A DNA stretch of 64,000 nucleotides from Mangrovimicrobium sp033283325. Its GTDB lineage: Bacteria; Pseudomonadota; Gammaproteobacteria; Pseudomonadales; Halieaceae. Of the stretch, positions 6,900-16,526 are shown piece after piece. The notes under the pieces were generated by a model, which saw nothing but the letters and a program-made list of their open reading frames with translations, had not been told where the DNA came from and searched no databases. Each line of letters begins with the position of its first letter. Within the stretch, counting starts at the first letter, position 1. A program made the translations under genes and the position numbers. Location of the stretch: positions 1 to 64,000 of the forward strand of contig JAWMQO010000002.1 of the NCBI GenBank assembly GCA_033283325.1, in the 5' to 3' direction.

Positions 6900-9401
6900 T
6901 CACTCCCGCACCGTCTCCCGGCGCAGTTCCTGTTCCTCGATATCCATCTCGCAGAAGGGCAGGTCGATCCACCCTCCCTGGGAGTAGAGTTCCGTGGCAT
7001 CGGCATAGTGCTCAGAGGCCGGGTCGGTAGACTGGGAGTAGGTGAGAATGGCATAGGCATCGGGGCAGTCCGACTCGTCCCAGGAAACAGCCGAAACATA
7101 GGTGTTGCCGAAGAACGCGTTGGAGTCCAGGCCGACATAACCATTGTCCCGCAAATAATCCTGCCCTTCCCACTTCGCCGATTCAACGACATTCAGCATG
7201 TACCGCCCGGGCCCTCCTGACAGGGGGTAGCGCTCGCCGTCCTTTTCAATAAACTGCACCTCACCCCAGGGGCGATCCAGCGGGATGTCCGCTGCCAGCA
7301 AAAGCTCGACGGCCGCGACCAGGGAGGTCTTTGCGGACTCTGCCCAGGGGCCGGTCAGGCGAAGGCCCCGCGGTGTTCTGAAGGGATCGCCGGGGTCGAA
7401 TGCTATTGCGTAGGGCAGGACAGGCGGCGGCTCGGGGCGATTATCGAAGTATACAGTGACGAATTCACGGAATAGGTGTGCGCCGACGCTGCCTACCAGG
7501 AAACGCTGGTCCCACTCCGCCAGGACGTCACAGGCCTCTTCGACGCTGGCTGGGGCCGAGGTGTACGCGCTCCAGTCCGCGACAGGCTGGCAGATTTCCA
7601 CCAGGTCATCGACCATGTGTTCCGCAACGATACTGCGCGAACCCAACATCAGTTCACGGATGTTATCCACGGTGAATCCCGGCGGGCCCAGGTCATCGGT
7701 GCCATTCAGGCGTTCCTCTGCCTGCAGGAATAACTGCCGGGCCCTGGGCACCTGTTGGCCGCTATCGTTCATGTTGTAGCGCCCACCCATGAACTCCGGA
7801 AAGCCCTCGAGCAACTGACGCGGGTTTGCCAGCCAGAAGCCATTGTTGGCGTTCGCCACATACTCCCGGGTTTGCAGCTGCGGCATGTTGTCAAAACCGA
7901 GAATCCCCGTGGGCGTGCCGGGATCATTGCCCGGCGCGCAGTCCGGATCGGAGCCATCGAGGGTGGGAAAGCGGGCGTCGGTGAGGGCGCTCGCCAGTGG
8001 GCCGCGCACACACTGCTCGTATTGCGCCAGGGTAATGTTTGGGGTGACGGCGATATCCCCGAAGAAAGCGTCGCCATAGCGGTCGGCAGCCATGGTGTGC
8101 ATACCGCCCAGACCCATTGCCCGCATGGCGTCGGTCAAATCTTCAGTATTCCGGGCCCTGGCCATCTGCAGGTGCTGGTCGATATAGCGATTGTTCTCCA
8201 GCAGTGGCAGGTACACGGTAAGCACGGTACCCATCGGCGTGGGCCATCCTCCCAGGCTGCTGCCCGGGTCCAGTAGCGGCCCGATGTGAGAACTGTAAAA
8301 GGTATGCTCGAAGGTTTTCACCGTGCCGTCGGCATCGACATAGTCCGCACTGGTCGTGGTCGCGATGAAATCGTGTATCTCGCCTTCGTAGATATACTGC
8401 AGGGGGTTTTCCGGGTTGAGCTCCAGCTCATAAGCCATGAAGCGCCTGCCGAAACTGTAGGTATGGGTCCAGCCCACGTCCCGATTGAAACCGATGAAGA
8501 CCAGCCCGGAACTGACGTTCAGCGTCCCCATGACGTCCAGTTCATCGCCCAGGGTCTGGTGTGCGATGAAAAAATTGTGGTCTTCCCAGTAATCATGGGG
8601 GTTGCTGAATACCAGCCCCGCGCCACTGGGCGTCGCATCGCCACCTATGGCATAGCCATTGCTACCGACCTGCAAGGGTGACGGCGCGGGGGTAACACTG
8701 GCGATGAACTGCTCCCGGTCGAAGCGCTCCAGGGCCTGGCGGCGATCTCGAGGGCTGCTGTTTTGCGCCAGTACCGTGGGCGGCTGGGCCCGGAAAATGG
8801 ATTCACCCAGAAAGCCGGGCAGGGGGCTATTCTGGAATGCCGTATTGTCCATGAACCTGGCAATGTCCATGGCATCGACCTCACGGACCCATTCGGCGTT
8901 GCGGCAACCATGATCGCCTTCCGCCAGATTCTCCACGCCCACTTCACCCAGGTAGCGATTCAGTCCCGCAACCATGCCGTCTCGGATGGCGATCATCGCC
9001 TCGCTGGCTTCGTCAAAATAAAGCCGGCGAATGCGTTCATCACTCCTGATGAAGCGCAAAAACGTGTCCTCTACCACAGAGCCCCCGAGGTAGCGGGCTG
9101 ACTCGCCTGCAGCGTGCACAATCCGGCGCATGGCGAGGCAGTAGTTCTGCTGGGCGTAGGCGTAGCTTGTCCCGTAGGCCAGGCTGCCCAGGTCGTTGGC
9201 GCTGACATGCGGAATGCCGTACTCGGTCCAGACGACCTCGGCGTCGTAGGTGTACGATGGCTCTGCTGGCGGTGGGGGCTGCTGTGTGGGACCTTCCACG
9301 GAACTACTGCCGGAGGATGACCCGCCCCCGCCGCAGGCCACCAACAGCGCCGCCAAACCCAGAACAAATGTACGGCAGGAGCCGTAGACTATACTTTTCA
9401 T
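6900..9401 (-). CDS. Penicillin-acylase family lipoprotein (Ntn hydrolase)
   Basis: I start at ATG 9401, which has a strong AGGGAGGG ribosome site; the open frame extends to 9824 but only over the divergent gene. The 833-residue product begins with a lipoprotein signal ending LAALLVAC, then a Gly/Ser/Pro-rich linker. Then comes EVVWTEYGIPHVSANDLGSLAYGTSYAYAQQNYCL, the conserved alpha-subunit start of S45 acylases. A spacer precedes VGSNGYAIGGDATPSG, where Ser at about residue 247 should become the N-terminal nucleophile after self-cleavage, and NPHDYW follows. This family includes penicillin G acylases, aculeacin acylase and the AHL acylases PvdQ/QuiP; the substrate here cannot be read from sequence. 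It is divergent from the membrane regulator at 9576, a plausible control pair. Confidence 0.88.
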   Translation of the reverse strand: MKSIVYGSCRTFVLGLAALLVACGGGGSSSGSSSVEGPTQQPPPPAEPSYTYDAEVVWTEYGIPHVSANDLGSLAYGTSYAYAQQNYCLAMRRIVHAAGESARYLGGSVVEDTFLRFIRSDERIRRLYFDEASEAMIAIRDGMVAGLNRYLGEVGVENLAEGDHGCRNAEWVREVDAMDIARFMDNTAFQNSPLPGFLGESIFRAQPPTVLAQNSSPRDRRQALERFDREQFIASVTPAPSPLQVGSNGYAIGGDATPSGAGLVFSNPHDYWEDHNFFIAHQTLGDELDVMGTLNVSSGLVFIGFNRDVGWTHTYSFGRRFMAYELELNPENPLQYIYEGEIHDFIATTTSADYVDADGTVKTFEHTFYSSHIGPLLDPGSSLGGWPTPMGTVLTVYLPLLENNRYIDQHLQMARARNTEDLTDAMRAMGLGGMHTMAADRYGDAFFGDIAVTPNITLAQYEQCVRGPLASALTDARFPTLDGSDPDCAPGNDPGTPTGILGFDNMPQLQTREYVANANNGFWLANPRQLLEGFPEFMGGRYNMNDSGQQVPRARQLFLQAEERLNGTDDLGPPGFTVDNIRELMLGSRSIVAEHMVDDLVEICQPVADWSAYTSAPASVEEACDVLAEWDQRFLVGSVGAHLFREFVTVYFDNRPEPPPVLPYAIAFDPGDPFRTPRGLRLTGPWAESAKTSLVAAVELLLAADIPLDRPWGEVQFIEKDGERYPLSGGPGRYMLNVVESAKWEGQDYLRDNGYVGLDSNAFFGNTYVSAVSWDESDCPDAYAILTYSQSTDPASEHYADATELYSQGGWIDLPFCEMDIEEQELRRETVRE

Positions 9402-9575
9402 TGCGAGACCCTCCCTTTTGGTATTCGCAGCTCGAGGGTATGAATTCGGCGGGGGCCGGGCATGATCCGGCCATAAAAATTCCATAAAGATTGGATAAAA
9501 ATCCTTAAGAATCAGGTAGATTTGGAAGAAAGCAGAGAAAATGGAAGTGACTCCGCCCCGAACCCCGGGGAGCCA

Positions 9576-11852
9576 ATGATCTACCAGTTCGCCGACCTGG
9601 AGCTCAATACAGGCCGCCACCAACTGACCCGGGACGGTCAGAACATCAAGCTGACGCGCCTGACTTTCCGGGTGCTGGAAGTCCTGGTGGAGGCGGCGCC
9701 CAACCTGGTCACCCACGACGAACTGGTGGACAGGGCCTGGGGGCCGAAGCGGGTTATCTCTCCTGAAAATATCAGCCAGCGCATCATGATGCTGCGGCAG
9801 AGTCTGGGCGATAACGCCGATCACCCCACCTACATCGAAGGCCTGCGGGGCGAGGGTTTCAGGCTGATACCCGAGGTACGTAAAACCATGCCGGCAGAGG
9901 GCGGCCCGGCGAGCGCCGAAGCTGCCCTCGACAAGCCGGGTAAGCCGGCCCGGAAAAGGTGGTGGCTGACCGCCGGATTGGCCCTCCTCCTTGTCAGCGC
10001 AGGAATCGCCGCCACCCTGTTGCTGAAAGAGGGCGGGCAGTACGCACGGCGCCCGCTGGAAAGCTCCTCATCGATTCAGCGGGATTCCGTCGCGGTGCTC
10101 CCTTTCGTCAACCTGAGCCCCAACCCGGAACACGCTTTCTATGCGGCTGGCATCCACGAGGAAATACTCAATCAGCTGGTGAAACAAACCTCGCTCAAGG
10201 TTATTTCCCGAACCTCGATGGCACGCTTCCAGGATACCCGTGAACCTATCCCCAATATCGCCCGGGAACTGGACGTGGATTCTGTACTGGAAGGCAGCGT
10301 CCGCTATAGCAACGACCGTATTCGCGTAACCATTCAGCTGGTTGACGGCAAGAGTGACATCCATCTGTGGTCCGATACCTACGATCGCGAATTGAAGGAT
10401 ATTTTTGCCATCGAATCGGATATCGCGCGCAACGTCGCCGCGGTGCTGACCCAGATCACCGATGAAGAGGCCTCGCCCGGCGGCGCTGGCCATACCACCA
10501 CAAATCTCGCGGCGTACGAGCTGTATATGCAGGGTATGCAGGAAGCGCGACTGCGGCAGCCAGACCAGCTTGCAAACGCGTTGGCGCATTTTCGCGAGGC
10601 CACGGAACTCGACCCCCAATACCTGCCAGCCTGGGTGGCAGTGGCGGATTCACTTCACCTGCTGGTTGCCTATGGCGACCAGCGCATGCGAGAAACTTTC
10701 GCGGAGCGACAGGAGGCCATCAACCGGGCCCTGGAAATCGACGCCACCTCGGGTGAAGCCTGGTTGTCCCTCGCCCAGCTGCGGGTAGACCAGGGCATGT
10801 TCGAGCAAGCCGAGGAGTATTTCACTCGCAGCATCAGCCTGGCCCCGGGATACGGCCAGGCTCACCACTGGTATGCCCTGCATCTGTTGCGCAGCGGGCG
10901 GGCGGAAGAGGCACTCCCCCCCATTCGCAAAGCGATCGAGCTGGACCCGCTAAGCCCTACGGTAAACGGCGTGCTTGCGCAGATCCTGAGACAGGTGGGC
11001 CGGGTGGAAGAAGCCCTGGCAGTGCAGCGCAAACTGATATCGCTGGAGCCGGAGTATGTGCCGAATTATGTCGGCCTCGGCAACGATCTGGCGCAACTTG
11101 GCAAGCTGGATGCCGCCGCGTACTGGACCGCCAGCGCCGCGACGCTATCGCCAGAAAACCTCGGTATTCGCGGCTCAGAGTGCTTCCGCCATCTTTCGCT
11201 CGGTATGATCCAGTCCGCTCGGGAGTGTCGCGAGTTGCTCAAGTCAGATTTCCCCGACACCCCCGGAATCGATGTCTGGCCTGAGATGAGACATTTTCAT
11301 GGTGAATATGCCACCTTGGTAGATGAGTTGGAGGCGTGGATGGCCCGCGCACCGGAGCCAGGCCCCATTTACCAACTCGCTTACGCCCACCTGCTCAACG
11401 GCGACATCGCCAGGGCCCGCGAACTATTTTCGAAGATACTCCCAACCTTCATGGGCGACGAGCCAGTCACCCTGACGTCATTCAACCTCTGGCCGGCGAC
11501 GTTGTCCGGCGTGGTGTTGTATCACTCTGGAGAGATCGAACGGGCGAACTACCTGTTCGATGAAGTCCTGCAGCTAATCAAGACCATGCATCGGACCCGG
11601 GGCAGTGGATACGGTGGCAACGACATCGTAATCCATATGACCCGCGGGGATAATTCCCGCGCCATTGCCGCACTGCGCGATGCGATCGACAGCGGGTGGC
11701 GTTTGGGTTGGTGGCGCCTGCGGGGGCCAGGATTCGAGGCCGTTGAACAAGAGCCTGAGTGGCAGGCGCTGATTGCTGAACTGGAAGCAGATATCGACGG
11801 GCAGCGCTCCAATTTTTTGGCACACCAGGATGATCCGGACTACTGGCGCTGA
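9576..11852 (+). CDS. Membrane-anchored winged-helix regulator with TolB-like and TPR domains
   Basis: The N-terminal OmpR/CadC-type DNA-binding domain (residues about 1-95 from MIYQFADLEL) shows LTFRVLEVLVEAAPNLVTHDELVDRAWG and the wing GEGFRLIPE. One transmembrane helix (KRWWLTAGLALLLVSAGIAA) follows near residue 125. The outer part has the TolB/FlgO-type motif DSVAVLPFVNLSPNPEHAFY with SVLEGSVRYSNDRIRVTIQL, then at least six TPR-like helix pairs. I prefer ATG 9576; the frame is open from TTG 9522. This CadC-like design senses something in the periplasm and binds DNA from the membrane. It is divergent from the acylase gene, its most likely target. A second protein of this type, without an obvious membrane helix, is at 32516-34267. 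Confidence 0.87.
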   Translation: MIYQFADLELNTGRHQLTRDGQNIKLTRLTFRVLEVLVEAAPNLVTHDELVDRAWGPKRVISPENISQRIMMLRQSLGDNADHPTYIEGLRGEGFRLIPEVRKTMPAEGGPASAEAALDKPGKPARKRWWLTAGLALLLVSAGIAATLLLKEGGQYARRPLESSSSIQRDSVAVLPFVNLSPNPEHAFYAAGIHEEILNQLVKQTSLKVISRTSMARFQDTREPIPNIARELDVDSVLEGSVRYSNDRIRVTIQLVDGKSDIHLWSDTYDRELKDIFAIESDIARNVAAVLTQITDEEASPGGAGHTTTNLAAYELYMQGMQEARLRQPDQLANALAHFREATELDPQYLPAWVAVADSLHLLVAYGDQRMRETFAERQEAINRALEIDATSGEAWLSLAQLRVDQGMFEQAEEYFTRSISLAPGYGQAHHWYALHLLRSGRAEEALPPIRKAIELDPLSPTVNGVLAQILRQVGRVEEALAVQRKLISLEPEYVPNYVGLGNDLAQLGKLDAAAYWTASAATLSPENLGIRGSECFRHLSLGMIQSARECRELLKSDFPDTPGIDVWPEMRHFHGEYATLVDELEAWMARAPEPGPIYQLAYAHLLNGDIARARELFSKILPTFMGDEPVTLTSFNLWPATLSGVVLYHSGEIERANYLFDEVLQLIKTMHRTRGSGYGGNDIVIHMTRGDNSRAIAALRDAIDSGWRLGWWRLRGPGFEAVEQEPEWQALIAELEADIDGQRSNFLAHQDDPDYWR

Positions 11853-11911
11853 TGGTTTACCCGAGTGTAACGAGCCTCGCGCGTTATTGGCTTTGGCTGG
11901 GAGCCATGCCC

Positions 11912-12640
11912 CTAAGCGGCAGGGCGCAACCGACGGGAAGCGCTGCGCCGCAATGACTGCCAGGTCAGTACCACCCCGGAGATAGCGAAAACCGTTCCCA
12001 GTGCCGCGAAGACCAGCAGTAACTTGTTGTTGAAGTCCTCCCCGCCGCGGTAATCCATGATATGCAGGCGCCACATGGCGTCGTAGAGCACCCACAGGTC
12101 GTTACGCACGGTGAGGTAGCGCCCGGTTTCACCGTCAAAGTAGAGCCGGGTATTGAAGGCGTCGTCGAAGGAGGCCTGCCAGACGCCGGTGCGGCCATAG
12201 AGTTCATCCACCAGCCCCAGCACGCGGTACTGGGTATCTTCCACATACTGCGTTGCGCTGTGGTGGCCGCCTCCGGTATATAGCGTCGAGGCATAGGCGG
12301 TAATCTGGGCAGCGGATGGACCGGGCGCTTCCCGGCTTTCGCCAGCAAGCAGCCACACCGTTTTCGCTTCGCCCTCCACGGTCACGAGATCACCCTGGGC
12401 GCTGCCAGTGGCTTCCACCCGGAGTACTGGCCCAGCGGCTGCGGCAGCAGGCAGAGTCAGAAGGTCCGGCCAGTTCGGGGGGAGCGCCATCTTTCCCGGA
12501 GGCGACACCAGGGCGCCACCTTTCACCAGCGAGTCAAACGGGAGTGTGGAGAAAACGAGGCCGCCCAGTATCCAGAGGCACACCTGGACGAAGACGATGT
12601 AAGACAGCCATCGGTGGACTTTGCGGGCGATTCTCATCAT
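11912..12640 (-). CDS. PepSY-type membrane protein
   Basis: 242 residues. An N-terminal membrane helix (KVHRWLSYIVFVQVCLWILG) and a C-terminal one (LLLVFAALGTVFAISGVVLTW) enclose a periplasmic region with two PepSY-like units, including RLYFDGETGRYLTVRND and WRLHIMDYRGGEDFNN. The wording KVHRWLSYIV...WRLHIMDY is typical of PepSY-associated TM proteins, often linked to iron uptake or redox functions. It ends 59 bases from the end of the convergent regulator gene. The start MMRIARK at 12640 has no strong ribosome site; the second ATG is equally good. Confidence 0.72.
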   Translation of the reverse strand: MMRIARKVHRWLSYIVFVQVCLWILGGLVFSTLPFDSLVKGGALVSPPGKMALPPNWPDLLTLPAAAAAGPVLRVEATGSAQGDLVTVEGEAKTVWLLAGESREAPGPSAAQITAYASTLYTGGGHHSATQYVEDTQYRVLGLVDELYGRTGVWQASFDDAFNTRLYFDGETGRYLTVRNDLWVLYDAMWRLHIMDYRGGEDFNNKLLLVFAALGTVFAISGVVLTWQSLRRSASRRLRPAA

Positions 12641-12764
12641 TTGGTCGGGTTCTCCATCGGCGCTCTGCTGTGGGCGACAAGATGCCTGGCTACCCGAGGC
12701 CGGGCGGTTCGCTCAGGCACGAGTCGAAATGGCGGAAATGGCTGGAGTAGCACTTTGACGCTTC

Positions 12765-14459
12765 CTAGTAGCCTGTAAACGTCCACTCAGCAATCTGCTG
12801 GTCTTCCCTGAGCCGGGATCGCTGGTGCAGCATAGCCTGGTAGAGATCCTCAATATCCGGCTCGGAATCGGCCAGTCTCGGCAAAGAGCAAGCAGCCTCC
12901 ATGAAGAAACGATCCCGCAATGGAGAATCGAGATAGGCTCGTTGCCACCAGTCCTTAATACGCACCTGCGCATCTGCCATCATCATAGCCGATGGCAGTT
13001 TGTCACCCTTGGCCAGATTAACAGGGGCGCTGGCGGGCAAGAGGTTCCACAAGTCGTTATTCATCCACCTGGCCCAGGGAAAGCAGTGATCGATTTGCGG
13101 CGACCTAGGCCTGGTGGCAGACCACACACAGCCTATCGGCAATCCCGTTTCTCTCAAGCTCTCGACACAGCGACTGGCGACACTGGTATCCCGCCTTCCT
13201 TGTTCCCACTCGAACACGGACGAGTCAGTAGCCCGATAATCCGATATCCCCCACCCCTTTGTCAGCCCGGCCCATTCCCGAAGGATCGCGGGCTCGAGCC
13301 AGCAAGCGTAGTGCCCGAGGGCATCCCACAATTGTGCCGGTATTCGAAACTTTCCAAACGACAGCAGAAATTCCAGGGAAAGCAAGATCGGCTTGTCCTT
13401 CTTGCGCACACTGGCCCTATCACATTCGAAAATGCTCCGGTTTTGCCCGGGGTAAGTCATATACCGCACCGGCATCGCCGCTATGTTCTGGCAGGCGTCC
13501 CGAATTGCGCCAATGACCACTGGCGCCAGTTCATCTGAAAACCGGGCACCAATACGCAGGTCGTAACTTGAAACACCCGCCAGTTTCCTGAAGTCATCCT
13601 TTGCGAAGCCGTAACCCTGGCGGGGGTGCGGGTGTTGCGGAATATCGTGGGTAAGAAGCAGGGGCTTATATTGTTTCAGCCAATAGAGCCCGACCAGGCC
13701 CAGGGGAATATCGACGTAGTCATCCGTGCGATGGCAGACAGCACCAGGTGCTCCTTCCGCGATCCTTGTTAAAACCCGCAGAAGCCCCAGTTTGTAGGAT
13801 GAGGACTTATCATCGTTGACAATAATGTGCCTGAGAAGCGGTAAGCTACCGACACCATCGTCAGGCATGGTGAAGACCAGGGTCTCCCAATTCACATGCG
13901 ACCGACTTTTGTCCGGCTCGGTGAACCGGCCGGTGAGAGCCAGCGCTCGCTGCTTTGCCAGGCCCTGAAGTTCGTCTCCCGAGGCCTCATGGAAGCCCCG
14001 AAGCCTGTTTTCGGCTTCGTCTTTGCCATGCCGTATCGTTATGACCAGCACTCCGGAAGGCTTCAGCAATTCCGATACTATCCGGAACGCCCTTTCCCGC
14101 CTGGCAGGCGCCAAATGCATCCAGACGGCACTCAGCAGGACCAGGTCAAACCGGTGCCCCAGACGACGAAGCTTATCCAATCCCGGTAACGAATCATTTA
14201 ACCAGGTGACATTGGGGTACGAATGCTTCTGCGCCAGGTTCCGCATGTCCCCGCTGGGCTCGACGGCGATCACATTCCAACCGCGTTCCGCAAGCCAGGT
14301 CGCGTCCCTGCCAGAACCCGCGCCGATATCACATGCGAAACCGGGCGTACCGGGCAGGTGATCTTTCATCCACCGGCCGTGCACAACGTCAACGCTGAGC
14401 GAATTGTATTGGTCGGTAAGTTGCTGCGCGTTCTTATTGTAAAAATCAGTGGTTTTCAT
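12765..14459 (-). CDS. SAM methyltransferase fused to HNH nuclease
   Basis: 564 residues in two parts. Residues 1-200 are a class I SAM-dependent methyltransferase: FACDIGAGSGRDATWLAERG (motif I), VIAVEPS (motif II) and FDLVLLSAVWMHL (motif IV region), resembling the small-molecule/UbiE-type fold rather than a DNA methyltransferase with an NPPY or PC motif. The C-terminal part holds an HNH-type site at about 455-490: QIDHCFPWARWMNNDLWNLL, then NLAKGDKLPS. The middle (200-440) I do not recognise. HNH enzymes cut nucleic acids at a metal site. The gene lies at the left edge of the defence island and is transcribed away from it. The substrate of either half is unknown. Confidence 0.7.
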   Translation of the reverse strand: MKTTDFYNKNAQQLTDQYNSLSVDVVHGRWMKDHLPGTPGFACDIGAGSGRDATWLAERGWNVIAVEPSGDMRNLAQKHSYPNVTWLNDSLPGLDKLRRLGHRFDLVLLSAVWMHLAPARRERAFRIVSELLKPSGVLVITIRHGKDEAENRLRGFHEASGDELQGLAKQRALALTGRFTEPDKSRSHVNWETLVFTMPDDGVGSLPLLRHIIVNDDKSSSYKLGLLRVLTRIAEGAPGAVCHRTDDYVDIPLGLVGLYWLKQYKPLLLTHDIPQHPHPRQGYGFAKDDFRKLAGVSSYDLRIGARFSDELAPVVIGAIRDACQNIAAMPVRYMTYPGQNRSIFECDRASVRKKDKPILLSLEFLLSFGKFRIPAQLWDALGHYACWLEPAILREWAGLTKGWGISDYRATDSSVFEWEQGRRDTSVASRCVESLRETGLPIGCVWSATRPRSPQIDHCFPWARWMNNDLWNLLPASAPVNLAKGDKLPSAMMMADAQVRIKDWWQRAYLDSPLRDRFFMEAACSLPRLADSEPDIEDLYQAMLHQRSRLREDQQIAEWTFTGY

Positions 14460-15086
14460 CGCGCTGAGGGTAATGACGAGGAAATACGCCCGTGGGAGTG
14501 AATTGGATGCTATGTAGTTTTAATCGATTGTAGGCCTTTAATGATGGCCAAGTCTTCCTTGCGTGGCTCCCGGGCTCTTTATCCAGGGCGCTTGCCAGTA
14601 ATGACTTGTGAGATCAATGAGATCCGGGGCCAGTGGTTCTGGCCGTGATGCCCAACCCGGGGAGAGGGGGCATGGACGCTACAGACAATGGAGCAAAAGA
14701 GCTAATAAACCCTTATAAATTAGGGGCTTAGGCGGGATTTTAAGGGGAAATGGGTGTGAGATGGCCCGAATAGTCGTCGTATCTATCTGTTTATATTACT
14801 TTATATCTATATCCCTATTTCGGATACCGTCATTTATACCGTCATTTTTCACCGAAGCGCCCGCATATTCCAAATATTGGATTGACACTCGGATCGTTGA
14901 ACTATTGTTCCAGCTCTGAGAACATTTTCTGATCATATGGTATCGCTACCGCTGTTTAAGGAAGAGCAGTGTCTATTCCAAGCAAGATTCTCAAAAGCCA
15001 ATTCCGGCAACAAGCAACCAATCGCAATTTACATAAGTTGCAGCCCGCTTATTACATTGAGCAACTAGCCATATGAGTTTGCAACG
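14460..15086. other. AT-rich intergenic region at island edge
   Basis: About 627 bases with a marked drop in GC (for example the TA-rich run near 14780-14820). A TTGACA at 14882-14887 is a possible -35 box, but the -10 candidates behind it are poor. A 43-codon frame from ATG 14937 to TAG 15066-15068 is in phase with the next gene; see findings. No RNA gene or attachment repeat seen. Confidence 0.4.
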
Positions 15087-16451
15087 GTGACTAGAAATGC
15101 ATCCGGAATCATTTTGTTATTTGATGAGGCTCAACGTGCAGATCTCCTAGCTCAACGCATCGAAGAGTTTGATCAGCCGTTTTCAGACACGCTTAGCGTC
15201 AAAGATTGGCCAATTGGGAAGGCCTGTTTAGCGTTACTGAGCTTTGAGGAGGACGAGTTCACTTTTCTAGCTCTCGCTCGTAAAGGCAGGCGTGTCGCCA
15301 CATCGAAATACAAAATTGAGTTTTCATCTCTAGTGAATCTGGATCATCTTCCCATTGCGTCTGTACAGGAAAATATCGACCCAAATCTCGTTAGGTACTT
15401 CGTACGCTCTACCACCGGCGTGGGCGGTGCTGTGCCTCCAGGCACATGGGCTAAAGTTATCGACTCCTTAATAAAGGAACGACCTCAACTCGAAGGAGAG
15501 ATCCACCGACTAGAATCGCTAACGAAGTACTCTGGCGTTACGCTCAGAGGTAGCGTTGCGGAACTATTGCTCCAGGAAAGAGAAGCGCTAGGCATATCGC
15601 TGGACATCTTCTCCGGTGGCAGTGCACTTCGGAGAAGAGTTCTGGGAGAGTGGGCCCCTGATGAAGCTTCCGTTAGAGAATTTGATGAGCAATCGGCTAC
15701 CGCTCAAATGATCGTGTCACCTGAGGGGCCGCAGTCATTCATGAACGGAATTTCCGAAAGGTATTTTCAAGAGGAATCTAGCATTCAGCATGATCTCTTG
15801 AATTGGGAAGGCCTAGCAAGCCAACATATTTCTGGCGTTTCTGTATTTGAGCAAGGCCATCGAAGACTCGAAGTCATTTACGCCAACCGAAATGCCTTAG
15901 AAAGAACGCTTGGTGTTGACCTCATATATTTCAATGAATTTTACAATTCATTCGTACTAGTTCAGTACAAATTAATGCCCGAACAAGGTGAAACGTTTAT
16001 CTACCGACCGGATATTCAGTTGGAAAAGGAACTGGAAAGAATGGATTGCTTTCATGATGCGAATCCACTCACACCAGATATCGAAACCGACGTGGAGTAC
16101 CGACTCAACGATGACCCTTTCTTGCTCAAGCTTGTACCCAATCGAGGGTTGTCGCCCTCTTCCGGAGAATTAATCAAGGGGATGTATTTACCTCGCCAAT
16201 ATATGAAATTCCTTCTGGGCCCAAGCGGGCCAACTGGCCCAGCTGGAGGCAAGCTGATAAATTTTGAAAATGCGCCGCGCTATCTATCAAACTCGGAATT
16301 TAGTCAAAACATTAACGCTGGTCGTATAGGTTCACGCGGAAATATGTCTGCTGCCATTAAGGAAATCATTAAATCGTACTTTGAGACAGGACGAGCAGTG
16401 ATGGTAAGTAGGGAAAGCCTGGAGAAAAAGCCATTGGTTGATGAACATTAA
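15087..16451 (+). CDS. Unknown protein, possible PD-(D/E)XK nuclease fold
   Basis: 454 residues from a GTG start; no signal peptide or membrane helix. I do not recognise the family. The stretch RRLEVIYANRNALERTLGVD (about residues 258-277), then LIYFNEFYNSFVLVQYKLM, has an early Glu, an Asp and a Q-x-K on a hydrophobic strand, the spacing of a PD-(D/E)XK site; this is inference from pattern only. GPSGPTGPAGG near residue 385 is a short collagen-like turn. It precedes a FRG-domain gene by 75 bases on the same strand and is likely cotranscribed with it. Low GC and the neighbourhood point to an acquired defence gene. Confidence 0.5.
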   Translation: MTRNASGIILLFDEAQRADLLAQRIEEFDQPFSDTLSVKDWPIGKACLALLSFEEDEFTFLALARKGRRVATSKYKIEFSSLVNLDHLPIASVQENIDPNLVRYFVRSTTGVGGAVPPGTWAKVIDSLIKERPQLEGEIHRLESLTKYSGVTLRGSVAELLLQEREALGISLDIFSGGSALRRRVLGEWAPDEASVREFDEQSATAQMIVSPEGPQSFMNGISERYFQEESSIQHDLLNWEGLASQHISGVSVFEQGHRRLEVIYANRNALERTLGVDLIYFNEFYNSFVLVQYKLMPEQGETFIYRPDIQLEKELERMDCFHDANPLTPDIETDVEYRLNDDPFLLKLVPNRGLSPSSGELIKGMYLPRQYMKFLLGPSGPTGPAGGKLINFENAPRYLSNSEFSQNINAGRIGSRGNMSAAIKEIIKSYFETGRAVMVSRESLEKKPLVDEH

Positions 16452-16526
16452 GTGGCTGCAGTTGAAGCTACATAACACGCAACCAAAACCTGAAGGTTAC
16501 TTGGATCAAAATACAAATGAGTTCCA

